Assembly: GCF_020071995.1 (NCBI RefSeq) | Contig: NZ_JABWTK010000004.1 | Span: 62,001 to 126,000, forward strand | Source of the DNA: Planococcus chinensis | Lineage (GTDB): Bacteria > Bacillota > Bacilli > Bacillales_A > Planococcaceae | Length of the DNA stretch: 64,000 bases | Direction: 5' to 3' | Shown: positions 33,202 through 41,532 of the stretch, in pieces | How the letters are laid out: every line of letters begins with the position of its first letter | How positions within the stretch are numbered: the stretch's first letter is position 1 | Made by a program: the position numbers and the translations under genes | Notes under the pieces: generated by a model | Seen by the model: the letters and a program-made list of their open reading frames with translations, nothing else | Told to the model about the DNA's origin: nothing | Database searches by the model: none

Positions 33202-34683
33202 ATGAAAAAATTGAAAGAAGAGGAAGGGTACACTCTAGTCATTGCATTATTGATGATTGTGTTGTTCTTGAGTTTCTCAGCGGTATTTATTCAAGCTTCT
33301 ATGAGCCATGCGAAACAGGAACAAACAGTCGATCAAGGAAATTTAGCTGTAACAGCTGCTGAAATGGGTGTAGAGAAATATTCAAAAGAAGCAGAAAATA
33401 TTTTTGCCAAAGTTTATGCAGAGATAAATGCAAAAGCTTTGGTGAAGAAAGCAGAACTTGAAACAGAAGTGAAAAAGTATCCAAATCATCAGTCGATAAA
33501 TACTGGCTGTCCTGTGGTACCAGGGCAAGCGATGCAGATTTGGATTAAATGTAATATTGATAAATATGACGAAGATTTAAGAAATGAATTCTTTACTAAG
33601 ATGAGTACTGAACTCAACATTTTAAAAACGAATGCCAGTCAAATCAATATCAGCGATACGCTTACTCATAAATTAAAAGATCTTACGATTATGCCGATGA
33701 GCAGTACAGACAATTCGATTAAGTTAACAATTGATGTAGTTGGCGAAAAAAGTGATGTAGCACAAAATGCATCTACAACACCAACTGCACAAAGAACAAA
33801 AATTCTTTCTTCAGATCTTAGTTTTCCTGAAGTTCCATTTTTTAATGAGAATGCTATGTCTGAAGTGGAAGTAAAGTGGGGGCAGCCAATAACTGAAGTA
33901 ACAAATTTCTTCCCGCAGTTAACCAGTATACCTTTAAGTGCATGTCCTGCAGCTTCAGCTATTACTAAGACCATGCCCCCATGCATATTTAGTGGAGTCA
34001 TTACTGAAGATTATTTGAAAAAATTGCGAGAAGTGGGAGTAGACAGCTCTTTTTATATTAAAGTAGAACAATTCCCTAGCCAAATGAACAATTTTAATGC
34101 TTATAACATACCTATATTAGCTGATGGCGGGACTATTACTACAAATACTAATATTAACCAGTCTGATAATCTCACCTTGTATTATAAAGGCTTATTGGCT
34201 TTCCAAAATACCAATAAGCACACAAATAATAATTTTATCGTAGCAGAAATCATCACTTTTCAAAATAACCAAAATATCGTTAATAATACCATCATTAACG
34301 TAGGTAACAGTGCAAAAAGTACTTACACGGCTAGTAAAATCACCATTAATGATGGGTCAAAACTTTGCGTAAATCTTGATGGAATTACTCCTTCACCTAG
34401 TGACCTCTTTACTACTATCGATACGAGTAATGCTAATGGCCAAAGCAGCTCGGATATATCCGTTAAAGGAAGTGGGAAAATTTACTTATTCTCAAAAACA
34501 GTCATACCGACTGTAAATCCTAGTATAGCAAAAGTGGTTTACTTTAATGATGCTACAAAATTTCTTGAAAGTTGCGGCGTCTCTATAAACTATAATGTTG
34601 AAGGTAAAGAAAAATTCAGTTTGCCACTACTGATCTCCGAATTAGATTGGGATTTAGAAATGGACGTAGATTACCAACCATAA
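33202..34683 (+). CDS. Prepilin-like protein 2, large (PilX-type N-terminus)
   Basis: This 493-residue protein begins MKKLKEEEGYTLVIALLMIV: a Gly cleavage site with no Glu at +5, then a hydrophobic helix, as in PilX-like minor pilins. The exported part is Asn- and Thr-rich with two Cys pairs (INTGCPVVP...WIKCN and SACPAAS...PPCIF), and near residues 330-390 a run of N- and T-rich strands (GGTITTNTNINQSDNLTLYY) suggests a beta-solenoid-like region. AAGGAGGGC lies before the ATG. It follows prepilin 1 by 90 nt and shares its low GC. Function unknown; adhesion is a guess. Confidence 0.72.
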   Translation: MKKLKEEEGYTLVIALLMIVLFLSFSAVFIQASMSHAKQEQTVDQGNLAVTAAEMGVEKYSKEAENIFAKVYAEINAKALVKKAELETEVKKYPNHQSINTGCPVVPGQAMQIWIKCNIDKYDEDLRNEFFTKMSTELNILKTNASQINISDTLTHKLKDLTIMPMSSTDNSIKLTIDVVGEKSDVAQNASTTPTAQRTKILSSDLSFPEVPFFNENAMSEVEVKWGQPITEVTNFFPQLTSIPLSACPAASAITKTMPPCIFSGVITEDYLKKLREVGVDSSFYIKVEQFPSQMNNFNAYNIPILADGGTITTNTNINQSDNLTLYYKGLLAFQNTNKHTNNNFIVAEIITFQNNQNIVNNTIINVGNSAKSTYTASKITINDGSKLCVNLDGITPSPSDLFTTIDTSNANGQSSSDISVKGSGKIYLFSKTVIPTVNPSIAKVVYFNDATKFLESCGVSINYNVEGKEKFSLPLLISELDWDLEMDVDYQP

Positions 34684-34720
34684 TCAAAAGAACGGAATCC
34701 TTGGATTCCGTTCTTTTGAT
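34683..34720. terminator. Perfect 18-bp bidirectional terminator
   Basis: The arms 34683-34700 and 34703-34720 are exact inverted copies separated by only TT, with CAAAAGAACGG and CCGTTCTTTTG ends. The last base of the prepilin stop codon is the first base of the stem. Confidence 0.85.
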
Positions 34721-34808
34721 TCCCCCTAGTACTTAATCCTCAAAAAGCTTCACCATTAATTCTAGTAATATGTTAATATAAAATTATTCCAAAAATTACA
34801 TAGTTAAA

Positions 34809-34838
34809 CAAAAAAACCCGAGAAATACCCCGAGTTTC
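34809..34838 (-). terminator. Terminator of rnhC (minus strand)
   Basis: Read on the minus strand, AAACTCG pairs with CGGGTTT with one G-U, followed by a T-rich tail (the A run at 34809-34816). Confidence 0.6.
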
Positions 34839-34854
34839 CGAACAGATCTTTATT

Positions 34855-35790
34855 TCATTTAGAACGCCGTTTAAAAGCTAAATCCTTCGCTTTCTTCGTG
34901 TTCGCAAAATGCACCTTAGTCACCGACTGCATAAACGCTTCACCGTGCTTCAGCAAAATCTTCGCCGCCGCTTCGTCAACAATTTTGCCAGCACCTTTCG
35001 GCAAAGTGACACCTGCTTTTCGGCTGAGCGCATCCATTTCTTCCAGGAAAGCGACGCGCGCAATGATCGAGGCGCAGGCGACGGACACGTGGAGGCCTTC
35101 CGCTTTTGTGGAAAACAGGACGTTTTCACGGATGATTTCCGCTTCGTCTTTAATGTGCTTATAGTAGATGCCGCGTTCGGCAAACTGGTCGATCAGGATG
35201 GCGTCGGGTTTTTCCGGCGCTATTTTGCGAAGGACATGCTTTAATGCCTGATTGTGCAGCAGCGCTTTGATTTTCCCTTGGGACCAGCCTTTGCTTTGGA
35301 CTGCGTTGTATTTGTCATTTTTTAGGGTCAGCACACTATGGGCAAACGCTTCTTTCAAATCCGGTGCGATTTTCCGCATGTAGTCGTCGGTCAATTGCTT
35401 CGAGTCTTTCACTCCGAGTTCATGGGCGAGCGCGACTCCCTCAGCCGGCACGTAGCAGGCTGCCACTGTGATGGGACCGAAGAAATCACCGGTTCCGGTT
35501 TCGTCCGAGCCGAGGACGGATTTGTTCGCGAAATCCGGCGGCAGTGTGTCGCCTTTAGTGGATACGGTTTTGGCAGCAGAAGGGGAGGCGGAACCCCAGC
35601 GGGCTGCTTCGCGTTCAGCGCCGGCGCCTTGGAACATCACTTTGCCGGAATTGTAGACGGTTACGACGGTGTCGGTCAGTTTAGCGGTAAAACGGATGTA
35701 GGGAGCTTTCGCCGCAATCCGCTTGTTTTCGTAATGATTGATCACTTGGAGGAGACTTTCCTCTGGAAGTTGGAGCACAGTATTTGACAT
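34855..35790 (-). CDS. rnhC: Ribonuclease HIII
   Basis: This 311-residue enzyme (B. subtilis 313) cuts RNA in RNA-DNA hybrids and helps remove R-loops and primers. It has the N-terminal TBP-like substrate-binding domain (about 1-85, with YIRFTAKLTDTVVTVYNSGKVMFQG) and the RNase H fold with GSDETGTGDFFGP carrying the first Asp and Glu, KDSKQLTD, and a DEAAAKILLKHGEAFM tail. It is one of only two minus-strand genes and converges with the prepilin operon. Confidence 0.95.
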   Translation of the reverse strand: MSNTVLQLPEESLLQVINHYENKRIAAKAPYIRFTAKLTDTVVTVYNSGKVMFQGAGAEREAARWGSASPSAAKTVSTKGDTLPPDFANKSVLGSDETGTGDFFGPITVAACYVPAEGVALAHELGVKDSKQLTDDYMRKIAPDLKEAFAHSVLTLKNDKYNAVQSKGWSQGKIKALLHNQALKHVLRKIAPEKPDAILIDQFAERGIYYKHIKDEAEIIRENVLFSTKAEGLHVSVACASIIARVAFLEEMDALSRKAGVTLPKGAGKIVDEAAAKILLKHGEAFMQSVTKVHFANTKKAKDLAFKRRSK

Positions 35791-35811
35791 GGTGAGTCTC
35801 CTTTCTAATAA

Positions 35812-35841
35812 TTCACATTCTGGTTCGGTTCATGTTATGAT
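35812..35841 (+). promoter_or_regulatory. zapA promoter
   Basis: TTCACA (35812-35817) and an extended -10, TG-T-TATGAT (35833-35841), with an 18-bp spacer, 32 bp before the zapA start. Confidence 0.5.
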
Positions 35842-35873
35842 TATATATAGAATTTCTAAGGAGGGATGGCACA

Positions 35874-36134
35874 TTGGCAGAGGATCACAAAATCCGCACT
35901 TCGGTAAAGATATATGGCTATACTTATAAAATCGTCGGCGCTGAGACTTCTGCACATATGGAATCAGTGGCATCGATTGTGGACAAGAAGATGCGTGAAA
36001 TCCATGCGGTGGCCCCATCTCTCGACAGTTCAAAGCTCGCTGTACTGACAGCTGTAAATACGGTACATGATAATCTTAAACTGAAAGAGCGGGTAGAACA
36101 ATTAGAAAATGAATTGAGAAAGTTGAAGGGTTGA
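35874..36134 (+). CDS. zapA: Cell division protein ZapA
   Basis: This 86-residue protein has the ZapA pattern: [21 protein letters not shown] at the N-terminus, then a long helix ending in the coiled coil [20 protein letters not shown]. It binds FtsZ filaments and promotes Z-ring bundling. The start is TTG at 35874, 8 nt after AGGAGGG; there is no suitable ATG. It overlaps the region of the next start by a few bases. Confidence 0.92.
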   Translation: MAEDHKIRTSVKIYGYTYKIVGAETSAHMESVASIVDKKMREIHAVAPSLDSSKLAVLTAVNTVHDNLKLKERVEQLENELRKLKG

Positions 36135-36139
36135 CGGAC

Positions 36140-36676
36140 ATGCTTGATATTATTTTATTGATTTTGCTGATTGGCGGCATCATTGTCGGCGCCAAAAGGG
36201 GCCTCGTGCTCCAGCTGATCCACATGGTAGGGTTTATTGTCGCACTCGTCGTTGCTTATCTTTACTACAAACCGCTGGCTGATTATTTCGTGCTGTGGGT
36301 ACCTTACCCGGCTGTCAATGACGGATCACGGTTTACCATCGCCATCGAACAGCTTGATCTGGATCAGACTTTTTACCAGCTTTTCGCATTTGCGCTGATT
36401 TTCTTTGTAGTGAAATTTGGGCTGCAGCTGATTGCCACGATGTTCGATTTTCTCAAATATCTGCCGGTCCTTGGATTTGTCAGCAGAATATTAGGGGCGG
36501 TTTTAGGATTTATCGAAGTATACATACTCCTGTTCATTTTCATTTACGTGTTTGCGCTGCTTCCGATGGATGCGGTCCAAAACCAGCTCGAGAACTCAGG
36601 CATTGCGCAGTCGATGCTCGAACATACGCCTTATTTCTCTGAGAAAGTAAAAGAATGGTGGTATATTTATACGTAA
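36140..36676 (+). CDS. CvpA-family membrane protein (YshB-like)
   Basis: This 178-residue protein has four hydrophobic segments (about 2-20, 29-46, 75-97 and 110-137) and the CvpA signature LLIGGIIVGAKRGLVLQLIHMVGF. In Bacillales it always lies between zapA and polX. A TTG at 36131 is also in frame, but ATG 36140 has GAAGGG 9 nt upstream and matches the B. subtilis N-terminus. Its function is not established in this group. Confidence 0.87.
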   Translation: MLDIILLILLIGGIIVGAKRGLVLQLIHMVGFIVALVVAYLYYKPLADYFVLWVPYPAVNDGSRFTIAIEQLDLDQTFYQLFAFALIFFVVKFGLQLIATMFDFLKYLPVLGFVSRILGAVLGFIEVYILLFIFIYVFALLPMDAVQNQLENSGIAQSMLEHTPYFSEKVKEWWYIYT

Positions 36677-36681
36677 CCAAA

Positions 36682-36712
36682 AACTTCTCTCTTGCCGAGG
36701 GAAGTTTTTTTA
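36682..36712 (+). terminator. Terminator between cvpA-like gene and polX
   Basis: AACTTCTCTC (36682-36691) pairs with GAGGGAAGTT (36697-36706), followed by a T run. It may only attenuate transcription into polX. Confidence 0.75.
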
Positions 36713-36738
36713 AGTCAAAATTACTGGAGGGCTCTGGG

Positions 36739-38442
36739 ATGAATAAAAAAATTATCATCAGAACACTTGAAAAAATTGCGCTGTATATGGAACTTAAAGG
36801 GGAAAACCCGTTCAAAGTATCGGCATTCCGCAAAGCGGCACAGGCGCTTGAACTCGACCAGCGCAGCCTGGACGAAATCGACGATGTGACGAAACTGAAA
36901 GGCATCGGCAAAGGGACAGGAGATGTCATTCTCGACTTGTTGGAGAACGGCAAATCGTCCGTGCTTGAAGAACTTCAGGAAGAAGTGCCAAAAGGGCTTG
37001 TGCCGTTGATGAAATTACAAGGCATGGGCGGCAAGAAAATCGCCAAGCTCTATAAAGAACTGGGCATTGATTCTGCTGAATCGTTGAAACAGGCGTGCCT
37101 CGACCACCAGATTCAAAAGTTGCCTGGCTTCGGGCCGAAATCCGAAGATAAGATTTTAAAGGAATTGATGGAATTCGATTCCAAACCGGGCCGCCACCCA
37201 ATCTGGAAAACAGAAGAAGCTGTGGAGTTTATCAATGGGATTTTGTCAGGCATCAAAGAAGTCAGTGAATATTCGGTTGCGGGCAGCTACCGCCGGACAA
37301 AAGAAACGAGCAAAGACCTCGATTTCATCGTTGCTACTGCACAGCCGGCAGTCGTAAAAGAGCAGTTGCTCGACGCATTGCCGATCCAGGAAACGATCGC
37401 TTCCGGCGATACAAAAGTTTCTGTGACGGTGGAATTCCAGGATCCAATCGACATCGATTTCCGCCTTGTGGCCCCGGAAGAGTTTGTTACGGCGCTGCAT
37501 CACTTTACAGGATCGAAAGACCATAACGTAAAAATGCGGCAGCTCGCGAAATCACAGAACAAGAAAATCAGTGAATACGGAGTCGAGCAGGAAGACGGAA
37601 CCGTGGCGACATTTGCCTCAGAAACCGACTTTTATGCTCATTTTGGCTTGCCGTTCATTCCGCCGACTGTGCGGGAAGACGGCCGGGAACTGGATTTGTT
37701 GGATGATATTCCGTCGCTGGTCGACTTGGAAGACATCAAAGGCGATCTGCATATGCATACGACTTGGTCGGACGGCGCCCATTCGTTGACCGAAATGATT
37801 GATGCATGCCGTGCCCATAACTATAATTATATGGTCATCACGGACCATTCCGAGTATTTGAAAGTCGCGAACGGTTTAACGCCGGAGCGCTTACTGAAAC
37901 AGAACGCGGAAATCCGTGAGCTGAACCAAAAATACGATGACATCGAAGTGCTGTCCGGCACCGAAATGGACATCCTGCCGGACGGCTCGCTCGATTTTGA
38001 CGATAGCGTGCTCGAACAGCTTGATTTTGTCATCGCCAGCATCCACTCAAGTTTCCAGCAGCCGCAGGAACAAATCATGGAACGCCTGTTGACGGCGATG
38101 AAAAATCCGCATGTCGACATGATTGCCCATCCGACGGGCCGCATTGTCGGCCAGCGCGGCGGGTATGACCCGGATATGGAACAATTGCTTGACTGGGCAA
38201 AAGAATACGGCAAAATCGTGGAATTGAATGCCAGCCCGTACCGTTTGGACTTGGCAGTGGAACACCTGGAAATGGCGCAGGAAAAAGGGGTGCCGGTAGC
38301 CATTAATACGGACGCGCACGCCATCGAACAACTTGACGTTATGGCCATCGGCGTCCGCCATGCCCAAAAAGCCTGGTTGAAAAAAGACAATGTTGTCAAC
38401 ACCTGGCCATTGGAAAAATTGAAAGAATACCTGAAAAAATAG
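36739..38442 (+). CDS. polX: DNA polymerase/3'-5' exonuclease PolX
   Basis: This 567-residue protein (B. subtilis 570) joins a family X polymerase and a PHP phosphoesterase. The N-terminal part has the 8-kDa domain with helix-hairpin-helix (LKGIGKGTGDVILDLL, LPGFGPKSEDKIL) and the polymerase palm SYRRTKETSKDLDFIVA. The PHP domain begins near residue 335 with the metal ligands DLHMHTTWSDG, ITDHSEYL, and ends with NTDAHAIEQLD. It takes part in base-excision repair gap filling. The ATG at 36739 follows GGAGG with an 8-nt spacer; the longer frame to 36655 overlaps the terminator and is rejected. Confidence 0.95.
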   Translation: MNKKIIIRTLEKIALYMELKGENPFKVSAFRKAAQALELDQRSLDEIDDVTKLKGIGKGTGDVILDLLENGKSSVLEELQEEVPKGLVPLMKLQGMGGKKIAKLYKELGIDSAESLKQACLDHQIQKLPGFGPKSEDKILKELMEFDSKPGRHPIWKTEEAVEFINGILSGIKEVSEYSVAGSYRRTKETSKDLDFIVATAQPAVVKEQLLDALPIQETIASGDTKVSVTVEFQDPIDIDFRLVAPEEFVTALHHFTGSKDHNVKMRQLAKSQNKKISEYGVEQEDGTVATFASETDFYAHFGLPFIPPTVREDGRELDLLDDIPSLVDLEDIKGDLHMHTTWSDGAHSLTEMIDACRAHNYNYMVITDHSEYLKVANGLTPERLLKQNAEIRELNQKYDDIEVLSGTEMDILPDGSLDFDDSVLEQLDFVIASIHSSFQQPQEQIMERLLTAMKNPHVDMIAHPTGRIVGQRGGYDPDMEQLLDWAKEYGKIVELNASPYRLDLAVEHLEMAQEKGVPVAINTDAHAIEQLDVMAIGVRHAQKAWLKKDNVVNTWPLEKLKEYLKK

Positions 38443-38454
38443 GAGGGGTCTCGC

Positions 38455-40815
38455 TTGATCGCTGAACGCGCATTGAGAACGCTCGAATTTTATAAAATCC
38501 GCGATGAAGTGGCAAAATACTGCACGTCTTCGCTTGGAAAAGCCAAAATCGATGAGCTTTTGCCATCGACCGATATAAATGAAGTAAACCGCCTGCTGGA
38601 AGAAATGGATGAAGGATCGCAAGTGCTCCGCGTAAAAGGGAATGTGCCGATGGGCGGCATTTTCGATATCCGCATGCACGCAAAACGCGCCCAAATCGGC
38701 GGAAGTCTAAGCCCGATGGAATTGATGGAAGTCTCATCTACAATCCGTGCAAGCCGGATCCTTCGCCAGTTCTTTGAAGGCATCCGAGAAGAAGGGGACA
38801 TCCAAATCCCCCACTTCCTGGAGAAGAAAGAATCGATGCCGATTTTAACTGCACTGGAGCACGATATCAATATGTGCATCGACGACAACGGCGGTGTACT
38901 GGATAGCGCCAGTTCAACGCTTCGCACCATCCGCCAGCAATTGCGCGCCCAGGAAAGCCGGGTGCGCGAACGCCTGGAAAGCTTGATCCGCGGCAAAAAC
39001 GCATCGAAAATGCTGTCGGACTCGATTGTCACAATCCGCAACGACCGCTACGTGATTCCCGTCAAACAGGAATACCGGAGCCATTACGGCGGCATCGTCC
39101 ATGACCAGTCGTCATCCGGCCAGACCCTGTTTATTGAGCCTGACGCAGTCGTCCAAGCCAATAACGAAGTACGCCGGTTGAAAATGAAAGAAAAAGAAGA
39201 AATCGACCGCATCCTCCAAATGCTATCAGCCCAAGTTCAGGAAGTGGCACATGAACTTTTTGAACTGGTGGAAGTGCTTGGCGAAATCGATTTGATTCTT
39301 GCAAAAGCGAAATACGGGTCGGCTAAGAAATGCTCCAAACCCGAGATGAATACAGAAGGCTATATCAATCTTCGGAAAGCCCGCCATCCGTTGATTCCGA
39401 TTGACGAAGTGGTGGCGAACGACATCGAGTTTGGCCGTGATGTAACGGCGATTGTCATTACCGGGCCGAATACCGGCGGGAAAACAGTCACCTTGAAAAC
39501 GGTTGGCCTATTCACACTGATGGCGCAGGCAGGGCTTCCAATCCCGGCGCTTGACGGTTCGGAACTTGCGGTGTTCGACCAGGTCTTTGCGGACATCGGA
39601 GACGAGCAGTCGATCGAACAAAGCTTAAGTACGTTTTCTTCGCATATGGTCAATATTGTCGACATCTTAACGAAATTCGATGAAAATTCACTGGTGATCT
39701 TTGATGAGCTGGGTGCTGGTACGGATCCGCAGGAAGGTGCAGCCTTGGCCATTTCCTTGCTTGATGAAGTGCACGGACGCGGCGCACGCGTCATCGCGAC
39801 GACGCATTATCCGGAATTGAAAGCTTATGCCTATAACCGGCCGGGCGTTGCCAACGCGAGCGTCGAATTTGACGTGGAAACCTTGAGCCCGACTTACCGC
39901 TTGCTGATCGGTGTGCCGGGGCGAAGCAACGCATTTGAAATTTCGAAGCGCCTGGGCTTGCCTGAACACATCATCAAACATGCCCAAAGCTTTACCGGGA
40001 CAGATCGCAGAGAAGTCGATTCAATGATCGCGTCTCTCGAGAAGAGCCGGAGAGAATCGGAGCGGGATGCCGAGCAGTCCAAAGAGTTTTTGGAAGAAGC
40101 GGAGCATTTGAAAAAAGATTTGGAAGAGCAATTGAAGCAATACGAAAACCAAAAAGAGAAACTGGAAGAAAAAGCGAAAGAAAAAGCGCGCAAAATCGTC
40201 GAACAGGCGACAAGAGAAGCGGAAGGCGTCATGTCCGAACTCCGCAAAATGCAAATGGATCAGGCGTCGAGCATCAAAGAGCATCAACTGATTGATGCCA
40301 AAAAACGCCTGGAAGCGGCAATGCCTGAAAACCGTGTCCTGAAAAAAGCGGCTAAAGCCAATCAAACACGAGAACTGAAGCCGAACGACGAAGTGAAAGT
40401 CATTTCATTCGGCCAAAAAGGGTCGCTGGTGGAAAAAGTATCCGCCAACGAGTGGATTGTGCAGATCGGCATCTTGAAAATGAAGCTGCCGGAAACCGAT
40501 CTTCAGTACACGAAGCCCGAAAAACAGAAAGAAACGAGAGCGATGGCCACTCTCAAAAACCGGGACAGCCACGTGAAATTGGAATTGGATCTTCGCGGAG
40601 AACGGTATGAAGATGCAATAGTCCGTGTTGAAAAATACATCGATGATGCGTTACTATCTAATTACCATCAAGTTTCCATCATTCACGGAAAAGGGACTGG
40701 AGCCCTTCGCCAAGGCGTCCAGCAATATTTGAAAAAACATCCGCGAGTGAAAAGTTACCGCTTTGGCGAAGCAGGGGAAGGCGGCTCGGGCGTTACAGTC
40801 GCTGAGTTAAAGTGA
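38455..40815 (+). CDS. mutS2: MutS2 recombination/ribosome-rescue ATPase
   Basis: This 786-residue protein has the MutS core and clamp without a mismatch-recognition domain: Walker [18 protein letters not shown], Walker [33 protein letters not shown] long coiled coil follows (about 515-620, [20 protein letters not shown]), then a C-terminal Smr nuclease domain ([32 protein letters not shown]). It suppresses homologous recombination in some bacteria and splits collided ribosomes in B. subtilis. The start is TTG at 38455 after AGGAGGGG. Confidence 0.95.
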   Translation: MIAERALRTLEFYKIRDEVAKYCTSSLGKAKIDELLPSTDINEVNRLLEEMDEGSQVLRVKGNVPMGGIFDIRMHAKRAQIGGSLSPMELMEVSSTIRASRILRQFFEGIREEGDIQIPHFLEKKESMPILTALEHDINMCIDDNGGVLDSASSTLRTIRQQLRAQESRVRERLESLIRGKNASKMLSDSIVTIRNDRYVIPVKQEYRSHYGGIVHDQSSSGQTLFIEPDAVVQANNEVRRLKMKEKEEIDRILQMLSAQVQEVAHELFELVEVLGEIDLILAKAKYGSAKKCSKPEMNTEGYINLRKARHPLIPIDEVVANDIEFGRDVTAIVITGPNTGGKTVTLKTVGLFTLMAQAGLPIPALDGSELAVFDQVFADIGDEQSIEQSLSTFSSHMVNIVDILTKFDENSLVIFDELGAGTDPQEGAALAISLLDEVHGRGARVIATTHYPELKAYAYNRPGVANASVEFDVETLSPTYRLLIGVPGRSNAFEISKRLGLPEHIIKHAQSFTGTDRREVDSMIASLEKSRRESERDAEQSKEFLEEAEHLKKDLEEQLKQYENQKEKLEEKAKEKARKIVEQATREAEGVMSELRKMQMDQASSIKEHQLIDAKKRLEAAMPENRVLKKAAKANQTRELKPNDEVKVISFGQKGSLVEKVSANEWIVQIGILKMKLPETDLQYTKPEKQKETRAMATLKNRDSHVKLELDLRGERYEDAIVRVEKYIDDALLSNYHQVSIIHGKGTGALRQGVQQYLKKHPRVKSYRFGEAGEGGSGVTVAELK

Positions 40816-40838
40816 TTCAGTATAGGGGAGAATGAGGC

Positions 40839-41249
40839 ATGTCAGAAACAGGTTTTTGGACGCATCCACTGGTTGAAACAGCTGGATACTTCAGTGTGGT
40901 TGTATTGTGTTTAATCGTTTCCATGGTGATTTTTGAAATCGTCACCAAGTATAAAAACTGGGAAGAAATTAAAAAAGGGAATTTGGCAGTAGCAATGGCA
41001 ACCGGAGGCAAGATTTTCGGGGTCACGAACATTTTTCGTTTTTCCATTGAAGAGCATAATACGCTGGCGCAAATGATCGGCTGGGGGCTGTATGGATTTA
41101 CGCTGCTGATTTTTGCTTACCTATTGTTTGAATTCCTGACGCCGAAGTTCAATGTGGACCAGGAAATTGAAAATGACAACCGCTCCGTCGGATTTATTTC
41201 ATTGACCATTTCAGTCGGATTGTCTTACGTCGTTGGCGCAAGTATTTAA
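40839..41249 (+). CDS. DUF350 membrane protein
   Basis: This 136-residue protein has four membrane segments and the DUF350 pattern: TAGYFSVVVLCLIVSMVIFEIV, then KGNLAVAMATGGKIFGV and DNRSVGFISLTISVGLSYVVGASI. The family has no settled function. It lies 23 nt after mutS2, as in several Bacillales. Confidence 0.8.
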   Translation: MSETGFWTHPLVETAGYFSVVVLCLIVSMVIFEIVTKYKNWEEIKKGNLAVAMATGGKIFGVTNIFRFSIEEHNTLAQMIGWGLYGFTLLIFAYLLFEFLTPKFNVDQEIENDNRSVGFISLTISVGLSYVVGASI

Positions 41250-41264
41250 TAGGAGTTGTGGGCA

Positions 41265-41342
41265 ATGGAAAACCTCATTAAAATTTTGTTCGTTTTTTGC
41301 ATCTTATTCGTCATCGTAGGAATTGTTTTTCTGTTTATTTAA
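41265..41342 (+). CDS. 25-residue single-span membrane peptide
   Basis: The frame encodes MENLIKILFVFCILFVIVGIVFLFI: a five-residue start, one Lys, and a continuous hydrophobic helix. AGGAG lies 9 nt before the ATG, and the gene fits exactly between the DUF350 stop codon (15 nt upstream) and a terminator (5 nt downstream). These three features together support a real small gene, possibly a partner of the DUF350 protein. I know no family. Confidence 0.55.
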   Translation: MENLIKILFVFCILFVIVGIVFLFI

Positions 41343-41347
41343 AGAGA

Positions 41348-41377
41348 ACGGCCAGCCCAGTGCTGCGCCGTTTTTTT
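41348..41377 (+). terminator. Terminator after the small membrane peptide
   Basis: ACGGCCAGC pairs with GCTGCGCCGT with one bulged base, followed by seven T. Confidence 0.8.
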
Positions 41378-41432
41378 ATTGGGCTTAAAGTGAATGGAAG
41401 GAGAAGCTGGAAAGATAAATTTACGATTAACG

Positions 41433-41482
41433 GAAATGAGCCGTCATTCACTATTGAAAGCGCTATCAATACACGGTATAAT
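41433..41482 (+). promoter_or_regulatory. fadD promoter and FadR-type operator
   Basis: TTGAAA (41454-41459), a 17-bp spacer and a perfect TATAAT (41477-41482). Just upstream, GAAATGA-N4-TCATTCA (41433-41450) resembles the B. subtilis FadR box TGAATGA-N4-TCATTCA; the right half is exact and the left matches at 5 of 7. Confidence 0.7.
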
Positions 41483-41532
41483 AAAAATAGGAATATTCGC
41501 ACTATTATTAAGTTCAAAAGGGGGAAAAAAGA

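Noticed and set aside
34683-34854. Additional gene between prepilin 2 and rnhC
   Set aside because: Only two terminators and AT-rich sequence are present.
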